Part shown: one piece after another, positions 6,530 through 12,872 of the stretch
Position numbering within the stretch: position 1 is the stretch's first letter
How the letters are laid out: the number at the start of each line of letters is the position of its first letter
From: HGM05232 sp036661515
Lineage (GTDB): Bacteria > Bacteroidota > Bacteroidia > Bacteroidales > Muribaculaceae
Direction: 5' to 3'
Assembly (NCBI GenBank): GCA_036661515.1
Contig: JAVWYO010000056.1
Span: forward strand, 1-12,872
DNA: 12,872 nt
Made by a program: the position numbers and the translations under genes
The notes under the pieces: model-generated
Told to the model about the DNA's origin: nothing
Database searches by the model: none
Seen by the model: the letters and a program-made list of their open reading frames with translations, nothing else

Positions 6530-8386
6530 TTATTTCAACTTGCGTAATAGCATTTGGCAATTAGCGCAATCAAATTCGACAGAAAGTCTTACGTCCCTAC
6601 CCTTTAATGTTAATGGCTCGGTTATGTTTATTCCAGTATCTGTTTTCTTGCAACAGCCAAGTTCTCGGCGAATACAATATCGAGTTGTCATTAATACTTC
6701 GTCGCCAGTTAATAATGAGACTGGTGATATTTCTAACGCTTGTTGAATATTATTTTCATCTACTCCATGCTCAATATATAGCTTGCGAGCTAAATCATTA
6801 GCTACATTATCGGCATAAGTAAGTTTGGTACAATAAGAAGGGGCATTTTTGTCTTCTGCTTTTCGACTTTGAAGGTGGTAATTTGAAATACTTAGTTCAT
6901 GGATTTCATTTATAACACTTCGTCTTAATTCTGTTAAGATTGATGACGGAATAAATATATTGTCGAGAGTTTTAATTTCTGCGACTTTATAAATAGTGTT
7001 TCCGAGCTTCGATAGGACTCTGTGTTGCGCCTCTTTTTGCGAATTATTAGCTTTTGACAATTTTACGTCAATCATTCGAGAAACATTATTTCCCAACTCA
7101 TCATTAGCCGATAGATAAATATCCTCGTTTTTTTGTTCTAAACGTAGAGTGATGGATATATAGCGTTTTGCAGAATTTGCAAGTAGAAGGTCATCAAAAT
7201 TCTTGTTATACGTACGGTATAACATGGTTTTTGGAGCTATATTAATAGGTAACAATGTGCTAATTACGTTGTCTTCAACCCTGTTTAAACGAAATCCTTC
7301 ATATTCCTTATTCTCATTAAAGAAACTTATACCATCGCCATTAGAAAGTGTTTCATCGGTTGTGACAGCGATTTTTGTGCCTCTTGCATATTTCACTTTT
7401 CCGATAGGCTCCCCAAGCGACTTTGGTGTATCAAAAGAAGCCATTTCATCAGAAATATTATCTTTTCCATCTAAAAAATAATGGGTAAAATTACGATTAA
7501 AGCTACGATTAAGTTGTGGTTCAAAGCCAATTTCTACTGTACCAGCCGAACTTCGTTGATATTTATGAGGATTGGCATCTATAATTGCATCGAGCTTTTT
7601 ACGATACGAGGCAACTACATTCTTCACATATCCAATTTCTTTAAGTCGTCCTTCAATCTTTAAAGATGTTACGCCAGCATCAAGCATCTCTTCAAGTCGG
7701 TCGCTCTGATTAAGGTCGCGCAGAGACAATAAATGCTTGTTATATTTCAACATGGTTCCATTGCCATCAATCAAATCGTAAGGTAAGCGACAAATTTGGG
7801 CACACTCGCCACGATTTGCGCTACGATTTTTAGCTACTTGACTCACGTGGCATCTACCGCTATAACTCACGCACAACGCCCCATGAACAAATGCTTCAAT
7901 TGGCACATTGACCGATTTATGGATTGAATTTATTTCATTAAGCGATAATTCTCGTGCAAGAATTAATTGAGAAAAGCCAAGTTTTTCAAGGAACTGCGCT
8001 TTTTCAATCGTAGAAATATCGCACTGAGTGCTCGCATGAATTGGAATTGGTGGAATATCCATGCGCAAGATTCCCAAATCTTGAATTATTAAAGCATCAA
8101 CTTTTATATCATATAGTTCTTTGATAAGTGTCTGTGCATCATTTAGCTCTTCATCTTTAAGAATTGTATTTAGTGTTACATATACACGAGCATTAAATTG
8201 ATGTGCATAATTAACAACCAAAGCTATATCTTCGACAGAATTACCAGCCGCAGAGCGTGCCCCAAACCTACCAGCCCCGATATACACAGCATCAGCGCCA
8301 TGATTAATGGCTTCAATAGCAATAGAGGCATCTTTTGCAGGAGCAAGTAATTCTATCTTACGGGGACACATATTTTGTGTGTTCAT
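6530..8386 (-). CDS. U32-family protein, RlhA-like (rRNA/tRNA hydroxylation type)
   Basis: This 618-residue protein carries the U32 signature EAFVHGALCVSYSGRCHVS (164-182). Cysteines C172, C179, C195 and C199 match the iron-sulfur ligand set known for RlhA/TrhP-type enzymes. LLAPAKD (13-19) and GADAVYIG (30-37) start the TIM-barrel-like N-terminal half. Residues about 320-500 correspond in position to the DUF3656 region of RlhA, which hydroxylates 23S rRNA C2501 in E. coli with prephenate-dependent chemistry. The C-terminus has a second cysteine group: C571, C578, C579, then C607-x2-C610. U32 proteins were historically called collagenase-like peptidases, but no protease motif is seen. RlhA-like (23S rRNA) or TrhP-like (tRNA ho5U) activity cannot be decided here. 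It starts 12 bases after metA and is probably cotranscribed with it. Confidence 0.9.
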   Translation of the reverse strand: MNTQNMCPRKIELLAPAKDASIAIEAINHGADAVYIGAGRFGARSAAGNSVEDIALVVNYAHQFNARVYVTLNTILKDEELNDAQTLIKELYDIKVDALIIQDLGILRMDIPPIPIHASTQCDISTIEKAQFLEKLGFSQLILARELSLNEINSIHKSVNVPIEAFVHGALCVSYSGRCHVSQVAKNRSANRGECAQICRLPYDLIDGNGTMLKYNKHLLSLRDLNQSDRLEEMLDAGVTSLKIEGRLKEIGYVKNVVASYRKKLDAIIDANPHKYQRSSAGTVEIGFEPQLNRSFNRNFTHYFLDGKDNISDEMASFDTPKSLGEPIGKVKYARGTKIAVTTDETLSNGDGISFFNENKEYEGFRLNRVEDNVISTLLPINIAPKTMLYRTYNKNFDDLLLANSAKRYISITLRLEQKNEDIYLSANDELGNNVSRMIDVKLSKANNSQKEAQHRVLSKLGNTIYKVAEIKTLDNIFIPSSILTELRRSVINEIHELSISNYHLQSRKAEDKNAPSYCTKLTYADNVANDLARKLYIEHGVDENNIQQALEISPVSLLTGDEVLMTTRYCIRRELGCCKKTDTGINITEPLTLKGRDVRLSVEFDCANCQMLLRKLK

Positions 8387-8398
8387 TTTTATAATTTT

Positions 8399-9316
8399 TT
8401 ATTTTATATCTCGAATGTCATAGGGGGTTTCTTGATATACGAAGTAGTTTAGCCAATTAGTGAATAGAAGATTGGCGTGAGAGCGCCATCTCACTATTGG
8501 CGGATTACTTGGATTGTTATCCTTATAATAGTTATCAGGGATATGAGGATGCAAACCTTTTTCAAGATCACGATGATATTCAAAATCGAGGGTCATAGGA
8601 GAATATTCGGAATGTCCAGTAATAAAAAATTCACGACCATTTCGAGCCATTACCATGTATACGCCACTTTCATCACTTTCTGAAATGATTTTGAGTTCTG
8701 GAATTTTTAAAATATCTTCTTTTCTCACTTCACTGTGACGGCTATGTGGTACATAAAATTCATCATCAAATCCACGAAAAATAGGATTTCCTAAATCATC
8801 TATATGGTGCTTGAATACGCCAGAAATTTTTTGAGGGAGTACATGTTTTTTTATTCCATAATGGTGATAAAGTCCAGCCAAAGCAGCCCAACAAATATAA
8901 AGAGTAGATGTTACATGCTTGCTTGCCCAGTCAAATATTTCTTGAAGTTGTTGCCAATAATCGACATCCTCAAAATTCACCATTTCGACTGGCGCACCAG
9001 TAACGATAAATCCATCGTAGTTATTATTCTTTATATCTTCAAATTTCTTATAAAAAGTGTCGAGATGCTCGCGTGGTGTGTTTTTTGATACATGCCCATC
9101 GACTTCCATGAAATCGAGTTCGATCTGTAATGGCGTATTCGAAATAAGTCGTAATAAATCGGTTTCTGCCATAATTTTCAATGGCATGAGATTGAGAATA
9201 GCAATTCTTAGCGGGCGAATATCCTGCTTTGAAGCACGTTGTTCATCAATAACGAATATATTTTCATTTTTAAGTACCTCAACAGCAGGTAATGACGATG
9301 GAACTCTTACGGGCAT
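8399..9316 (-). CDS. metA: Homoserine O-acyltransferase MetA, predicted acetyl-CoA specific
   Basis: This cytoplasmic enzyme activates homoserine by O-acylation at the first committed step of methionine synthesis. At 305 residues it is full length and collinear with E. coli MetA. The catalytic residues fall at matching positions: nucleophile C142 (YICWAALAG), H235 and E237 (TGHSEYS), with K47 in NLMPLKIMAETD. The C-terminal WRSHANLLFTNWLNYFVYQ is characteristic. Residue 111 is Glu (TGAPVEMVNF), whereas E. coli has Gly. Glu111 is reported to favour acetyl-CoA over succinyl-CoA, so the product is predicted to be O-acetylhomoserine. A promoter lies about 45 bases upstream. No riboswitch is visible in the 82-base leader region. 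The U32 gene follows after 12 bases. Confidence 0.96.
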   Translation of the reverse strand: MPVRVPSSLPAVEVLKNENIFVIDEQRASKQDIRPLRIAILNLMPLKIMAETDLLRLISNTPLQIELDFMEVDGHVSKNTPREHLDTFYKKFEDIKNNNYDGFIVTGAPVEMVNFEDVDYWQQLQEIFDWASKHVTSTLYICWAALAGLYHHYGIKKHVLPQKISGVFKHHIDDLGNPIFRGFDDEFYVPHSRHSEVRKEDILKIPELKIISESDESGVYMVMARNGREFFITGHSEYSPMTLDFEYHRDLEKGLHPHIPDNYYKDNNPSNPPIVRWRSHANLLFTNWLNYFVYQETPYDIRDIK

Positions 9317-9360
9317 ATTATTAATATTATAAAATCAATACGTAAAATCAATTTGCGTTA

Positions 9361-9388
9361 CAAAAGTACGCATTTTTATTCAGTCAAA
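9361..9388 (-). promoter_or_regulatory. Promoter for metA-U32
   Basis: On the minus strand TTTG (9388-9385) and TACTTTTG (9368-9361, full TAnnTTTG match followed by TA) are 16 bases apart, one short of the usual spacing. Transcription would start near 9356, about 40 bases before the metA ATG. An imperfect inverted repeat (GCGTTAC ... GTACGC, about 9356-9372) overlaps the -7 element and could be an operator, but it is short and unproven. Confidence 0.55.
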
Positions 9389-9398
9389 ATATTGATTC

Positions 9399-10208
9399 TC
9401 ATAAATTAGGATTTAGCAAATTCATGGCGTCATCTCTTCCAGAATTAATGAGTAGCGGGAAATGTGCATCAGAATTAATGAGTAATGGGACTTCATATTT
9501 TTTTAAGAGGTCGAAATATCTTTGATTTGGGAAAAATCGATTATGGTCATTCCATGCTTTGGTATTAATTTCAACTATTAATTTACGTTCTTTTATTGCG
9601 TCGAGTGTGCGCAACACCAACACTTCATACCATGGTTCTTTTTCTATTCCTTGCCTAAAATGTCCTGCATTATGCCCTATCTTATCAAAGTGTCCAATAA
9701 TATCAAATCCGCCAGCCTCAATCATCTTAATTGATTGTGAATAAAACCCTTCGACAACCGATTTTATATCATTGTTGAAATATTTATCCATTTTTATTTT
9801 AAAAGATTCAAACCTGCCATCAATGTCGACATATTCATTATCAGAAGGAATAAAATGCACAGAACCAATTTTATAATCAAGAGGTAATGTATCAAAATAG
9901 TGTGATGATGGTCCCCAATTCTCATCAATATAATCTATTTCCATAGCACCATAAAGGTTTATTTTGCTACCGTATTCGTTTTTCAAACGATTTACTTCGT
10001 CAAAATACGATGTTACATCATCATTATTCATATTGCAAGGCGACTCAAATGGGATAGGAGAATGAGGAGAAAAGCCATAATGAGTAAAATTCTCTGAAAT
10101 GGCTTCTTTTACAAAATCCTCCATACAAGCATGCCCGTCACAAAACTGAGTGTGAGAATGGAAATTATATAATGTAAATTGAGCGCAGATTTTATTAAAA
10201 TCAAGCAT
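9399..10208 (-). CDS. PHP-family phosphatase, probable histidinol-phosphatase (HisJ/HisK type)
   Basis: This 269-residue metal-dependent PHP-domain hydrolase probably dephosphorylates histidinol phosphate late in histidine synthesis. Expected metal ligands are present: H17 and H19 (NFHSHTQFCDGH), H26, H49 (SPHSP), E90 (GAMEIDY), H118 (GSVHF), H173 (IGHFDKIGH), and D247 and H249 (INSDAH). Length agrees with the family (about 260-280). No other his gene is in the window, and many Bacteroidales also carry a HAD-type HisB, so another phosphomonoester substrate remains possible. Near the 3' end (9440-9490) a 21-base direct repeat with two mismatches encodes PLLINS twice, ten residues apart, across the catalytic NSDAH motif. 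The gene lies just downstream of the floA terminator. Its own promoter is not clear; AACTTTTG at 10233-10226 is a one-mismatch candidate. Confidence 0.85.
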   Translation of the reverse strand: MLDFNKICAQFTLYNFHSHTQFCDGHACMEDFVKEAISENFTHYGFSPHSPIPFESPCNMNNDDVTSYFDEVNRLKNEYGSKINLYGAMEIDYIDENWGPSSHYFDTLPLDYKIGSVHFIPSDNEYVDIDGRFESFKIKMDKYFNNDIKSVVEGFYSQSIKMIEAGGFDIIGHFDKIGHNAGHFRQGIEKEPWYEVLVLRTLDAIKERKLIVEINTKAWNDHNRFFPNQRYFDLLKKYEVPLLINSDAHFPLLINSGRDDAMNLLNPNL

Positions 10209-10233
10209 AATAATTATTGGATTACCAAAAGTT

Positions 10234-10259
10234 AAGGGACGGGATAAACTCCGTCCCTT
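10234..10259 (-). terminator. Terminator hairpin after floA
   Basis: A perfect 9-bp GC-rich stem (AAGGGACGG 10234-10242 with CCGTCCCTT 10251-10259) closes on an eight-base loop. It lies 20 bases beyond the floA stop codon. In the minus direction the stem is followed by TTAACTTTTGG, an interrupted T-tract, so termination may be partial with some read-through into the PHP gene. The plus-strand side has TTTT but no gene that needs it. Confidence 0.75.
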
Positions 10260-10279
10260 TTAGTATATATTGGGTGTGA

Positions 10280-11251
10280 TTATTTCGTAGGCGCTGTGGG
10301 CTTTGCAATAGCATCGCGCATGGTAGTATCAGCCTCCATGTTTTTCATACGATAATAATCCATAATACCAAGATTACCATTAATAAAGGCTTGTGCCATT
10401 GCTCTTGGGACTTCGGCCTCAGCTTCGATAACCTTAGCACGTGCTTCTTGAGACTTAGCTTTCATTTCTTGTTCAAGAGCTATAGCCATTGCCCGACGTT
10501 CTTCAGCCTTAGCTTGAGCAATATTTTTATCGGCTTGAGCTTGATCCATTTGAAGAGTAGCTCCGATGTTTTTACCTATATCAATATCGGCAATATCAAT
10601 TGAAAGTATCTCAAATGCCGTTCCCGAATCAAGACCTTTTTTTAGTACCAGTTTAGAAATAGAATCAGGATTTTCAAGTACTTGTTTGTGGCTAATAGAT
10701 GAGCCAATAGAGGAAACGATGCCCTCGCCAACGCGAGCTAAAATTGTATCTTCGCCAGCTCCACCGACAAGTTGACGTATATTAGCGCGAACAGTGACAC
10801 GAGCCTTAGCTATAAGTTGAATACCATCTTTGGCAACAGCAGTAACAGGAGGAGTGTCGATAACTTTAGGATTAACTGACATTTGAACAGCTTGAAATAC
10901 ATCACGCCCAGCGAGGTCGATTGCAGTAGCCATTTTAAAACCTAATTCGATATTAGCTTTTGACGCAGAAACCAAAGCATGTACTACCTTTTCGATATTT
11001 CCACCAGCAAGGTAATGCGCCTCAAGATCATCGCGAGTAACGCCACTTAATCCAGCTTTGTGAGCTTCAATCATAGCCCGTGCAATTGTCTGAGCAGGTA
11101 CTTTTCTTATTCTCATTAAGAAAAGTTGAATTAGAGATATGTTTACTCCCGATACTCGTGCAGAAATCCATAAGAAGAATGGCACGTAGTAGAAGAATAT
11201 TGCGAATAATACTATTATTACCGCTGTAAATAGCAATGCTGTTACTTCCAT
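10280..11251 (-). CDS. floA: Flotillin-like protein FloA (UPF0365, SPFH domain)
   Basis: FloA forms membrane microdomain assemblies that help organise membrane proteins and fluidity, as studied in Bacillus subtilis. This 323-residue protein is close to the usual length (about 330). It has an N-terminal hydrophobic hairpin segment (about 4-29), the conserved VNISLIQLFLMRIRKVPAQ (36-53), an SPFH region (about 60-230, with SVNPKVIDTPPVTAVAKDGIQL and GAGEDTILARVGEG), and an Ala/Glu/Lys-rich coiled coil (about 235-290, QAQADKNIAQAKAEERRAMA) that drives oligomerisation. It begins 20 bases after the TPR/PD40 gene with no promoter between, so the two are probably cotranscribed. In many bacteria floA sits beside an nfeD gene; none is present here. 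Confidence 0.97.
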   Translation of the reverse strand: MEVTALLFTAVIIVLFAIFFYYVPFFLWISARVSGVNISLIQLFLMRIRKVPAQTIARAMIEAHKAGLSGVTRDDLEAHYLAGGNIEKVVHALVSASKANIELGFKMATAIDLAGRDVFQAVQMSVNPKVIDTPPVTAVAKDGIQLIAKARVTVRANIRQLVGGAGEDTILARVGEGIVSSIGSSISHKQVLENPDSISKLVLKKGLDSGTAFEILSIDIADIDIGKNIGATLQMDQAQADKNIAQAKAEERRAMAIALEQEMKAKSQEARAKVIEAEAEVPRAMAQAFINGNLGIMDYYRMKNMEADTTMRDAIAKPTAPTK

Positions 11252-11271
11252 AATTGATATATTTATTGTTA

Positions 11272-12690
11272 TTATTTTGAATTATTTTCGGCTCTTCTAA
11301 TTGAATTAGCGAGATTAAAAATATCATTTCTTTGAGTTTCTATATTATGCTCTAATTGCAATATTTCAGATTTCATTGAGGATTTAGAATTTGCTTTTGC
11401 CACCGCATATTTGTTTCGTAATTCCGTTAGCTTAGCGATGCTATTCTCAAAATTCTTTTGTGCTTTAATCCATTTTTGTACTAAATCGCGTGCTTCAGTG
11501 CTTTTAAAATCGTTAATTGAGCCATAAATCTTTCCATTAGCAAGTGGAAATACAAAATCTTTCTTTACTTTGGCCTTATGAGAATTTAAATTTTGCTCTT
11601 TCAATAGGTCATCTAAACTTACTGTATTTTCGTTCCAAGTATCCTTAATTCTTTTTATTGCCGCAAGAGATATTATATTTGGGTCTTCGGCATCATAATT
11701 CACTCTCGTCTTACTTGGAATGAAAGCATAAATTGTAAGCTTGCCTGGTATTTGATTGCGATCGGTAGCCCACCACCCTATTCCAGAAAATTCATCAATA
11801 ACAAGGAGATAGTCATCAAATGGTGAATTAAAAGGCATTCCAATATTTTGAGGTTGAAGAAATTTTCCAGTTTCAGAGTCTTTGCGAGTATTAAAAATGT
11901 CATATCCGCCGATTGAGTTTTCGCCATTCGAAGCATAGTATAAATTTACGCCATCGGGTGTAATAAATGGGTAGTTAACGTCGGCACCTTGATTCAATTT
12001 CTCGCCAATAATGGCGTATTTATCCCATTTTCCATCACTTAATATAGTTGTTTCAGTTAATACGATGTTTTTAGAATCATGTTGCATAGCCCATATCATC
12101 GTTTCATTACTTTGAGGCATAAACACGACAGTTTGAGAGCTTGGCTTGGCATAAGGTAACACTGAAATATCGTTTAGCGACCCTGCTTCAGGTGCAATTT
12201 TATATACCTTAAAGAAAGATTTCTTGTCAACTACTATGCTGTCAATTATTTGAATTTTCTCTACATGGCTTAGCATAATAGATGCTTTTTCATAGGCATC
12301 AATAAATTTTGCGACATCGGTAGGAATCGTAAGTTTCTTTTTCTTAATTTCCTTTTTATATTTTTCAATTAGCACTTTTGCACCCTCAAAATTGTACTTA
12401 TCATATTCAATTTTGGCTAAATAAATAGGAGCATCTAAAATTCCTTTAGTATTTGCAAATGATAGATACTTAATTGCATCGTTTATATTTCCCGTCTTAT
12501 ATAGGCTTACACCCAGCCAATGATTAATTGAGGCATTCTTAGGAGCCTCTTTATATTGCTCTAAAAGTAGCGGAATAGCATCTTTATAATTTTCCTTGAT
12601 ATACAGGTCTTTAGCCTCTTCAAGTGTAGCACTAACAACTGTTGAAGTTGCGAAAATAAATAATATTAATATATATATTTTATGCTTCAT
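11272..12690 (-). CDS. Secreted TPR and PD40 (beta-propeller-like) protein
   Basis: This 472-residue protein is predicted to be exported. Residues 1-21 form a signal peptide (Lys-rich start, hydrophobic core, likely cleavage after VVSA; no lipobox Cys). Residues about 22-115 look like two or three TPR units (AKDLYIKENYKDAIPLL, HWLGVSLYKTGNINDAIKYL). Residues about 175-325 contain PD40/WD40-like segments (PFITPDGVNLYYASNG, GGYDIF, and FSGIGWWATDR). The last 70 residues are charged and likely coiled coil. It resembles T9SS-associated PorE-type proteins but lacks an OmpA domain. The frame extends upstream to 12816, but I choose the ATG at 12690: it gives a clean signal peptide and lies about 20 bases after a consensus promoter that the longer version would overlap. 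Function is unknown; the floA pairing suggests an envelope role. Confidence 0.85.
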   Translation of the reverse strand: MKHKIYILILFIFATSTVVSATLEEAKDLYIKENYKDAIPLLLEQYKEAPKNASINHWLGVSLYKTGNINDAIKYLSFANTKGILDAPIYLAKIEYDKYNFEGAKVLIEKYKKEIKKKKLTIPTDVAKFIDAYEKASIMLSHVEKIQIIDSIVVDKKSFFKVYKIAPEAGSLNDISVLPYAKPSSQTVVFMPQSNETMIWAMQHDSKNIVLTETTILSDGKWDKYAIIGEKLNQGADVNYPFITPDGVNLYYASNGENSIGGYDIFNTRKDSETGKFLQPQNIGMPFNSPFDDYLLVIDEFSGIGWWATDRNQIPGKLTIYAFIPSKTRVNYDAEDPNIISLAAIKRIKDTWNENTVSLDDLLKEQNLNSHKAKVKKDFVFPLANGKIYGSINDFKSTEARDLVQKWIKAQKNFENSIAKLTELRNKYAVAKANSKSSMKSEILQLEHNIETQRNDIFNLANSIRRAENNSK

Positions 12691-12712
12691 TGTAATAACA
12701 TTATAATTAGAA

Positions 12713-12743
12713 CAAATATAACTCAATTTTTTCAATAAACAAA
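12713..12743 (-). promoter_or_regulatory. Consensus promoter for the TPR/PD40-floA unit
   Basis: On the minus strand TTTG (12743-12740), a 19-base spacer and TATATTTG (12720-12713) match the Bacteroidetes primary sigma consensus with no mismatch. Transcription would start near 12708, leaving a leader of about 20 bases before the ATG at 12690. The remaining bases to the right edge (12744-12872) hold no gene. TTTG at 12826-12829 with AATATTTG at 12846-12853 (one mismatch) could be a rightward promoter for a gene outside the window. Confidence 0.7.
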
Positions 12744-12872
12744 AGGTAATAGTTCCATTTTCATAGTGATAGTAAAAAAAGGAATGAAACGATAAACCAA
12801 TCCTAATAATTACCAACTTCGGGAGTTTGACAGTTGTAAAGAAAAAATATTTGTAAATAATTGATTTTTAAT

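Noticed and set aside
6530..8386. Annotation as a secreted collagenase-like protease
   Set aside because: There is no signal peptide or protease motif. The cysteine set matches RNA-hydroxylation enzymes of the U32 family.
9317..9398. SAM riboswitch before metA
   Set aside because: The 82 bases are AT-rich with no SAM riboswitch core or multi-stem fold visible, and a promoter takes up most of the space.

Overview
The window looks like ordinary chromosome from a low-GC member of the Bacteroidetes, most likely the order Bacteroidales. Four things point there: AT-rich DNA; genes mostly without Shine-Dalgarno sequences; several upstream regions with the TTTG / TAnnTTTG promoter pattern of Bacteroidetes primary sigma factors; and protein types typical of the group (a GT3-type glycogen synthase beside an AGP-type glucan phosphorylase, and a small MANKR-type conserved protein). 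No tRNA, rRNA, CRISPR array, insertion sequence or phage gene was seen.

Layout from left to right. Bases 1-142 are non-coding and unusually GC-rich, with three successive hairpins and a G-rich tail. A strong terminator (143-176) follows. A minus-strand glycogen pair comes next: glycogen synthase (start placed at 4500) is transcribed first, then alpha-glucan phosphorylase. A divergent intergenic region (4501-4763) separates this pair from a plus-strand three-gene unit: a small helical conserved protein, a PlsC-like acyltransferase and a nitrilase-superfamily omega-amidase. The amidase ends 13 bases from the end of a convergent minus-strand gene.

The rest is minus strand, listed in transcription order from the right edge. 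A secreted TPR/PD40 protein (start placed at 12690, behind a very good promoter) is followed by the flotillin-like gene floA and a terminator hairpin. Then come a PHP-family histidinol phosphatase, a MetA homoserine acyltransferase with its own promoter, and a U32-family protein related to RlhA.

Functionally the window combines storage-glycogen synthesis and breakdown, amino-acid metabolism (methionine and probably histidine), metabolite repair (omega-amidase), RNA modification (U32) and membrane organisation (FloA with a periplasmic partner candidate). I found no clear undescribed defence or mobile system. The points most worth checking are the TPR/PD40-floA pairing, the palindromic element at the left edge, Glu111 in MetA (which predicts an acetyltransferase), and a short internal repeat across the catalytic motif of the PHP phosphatase.
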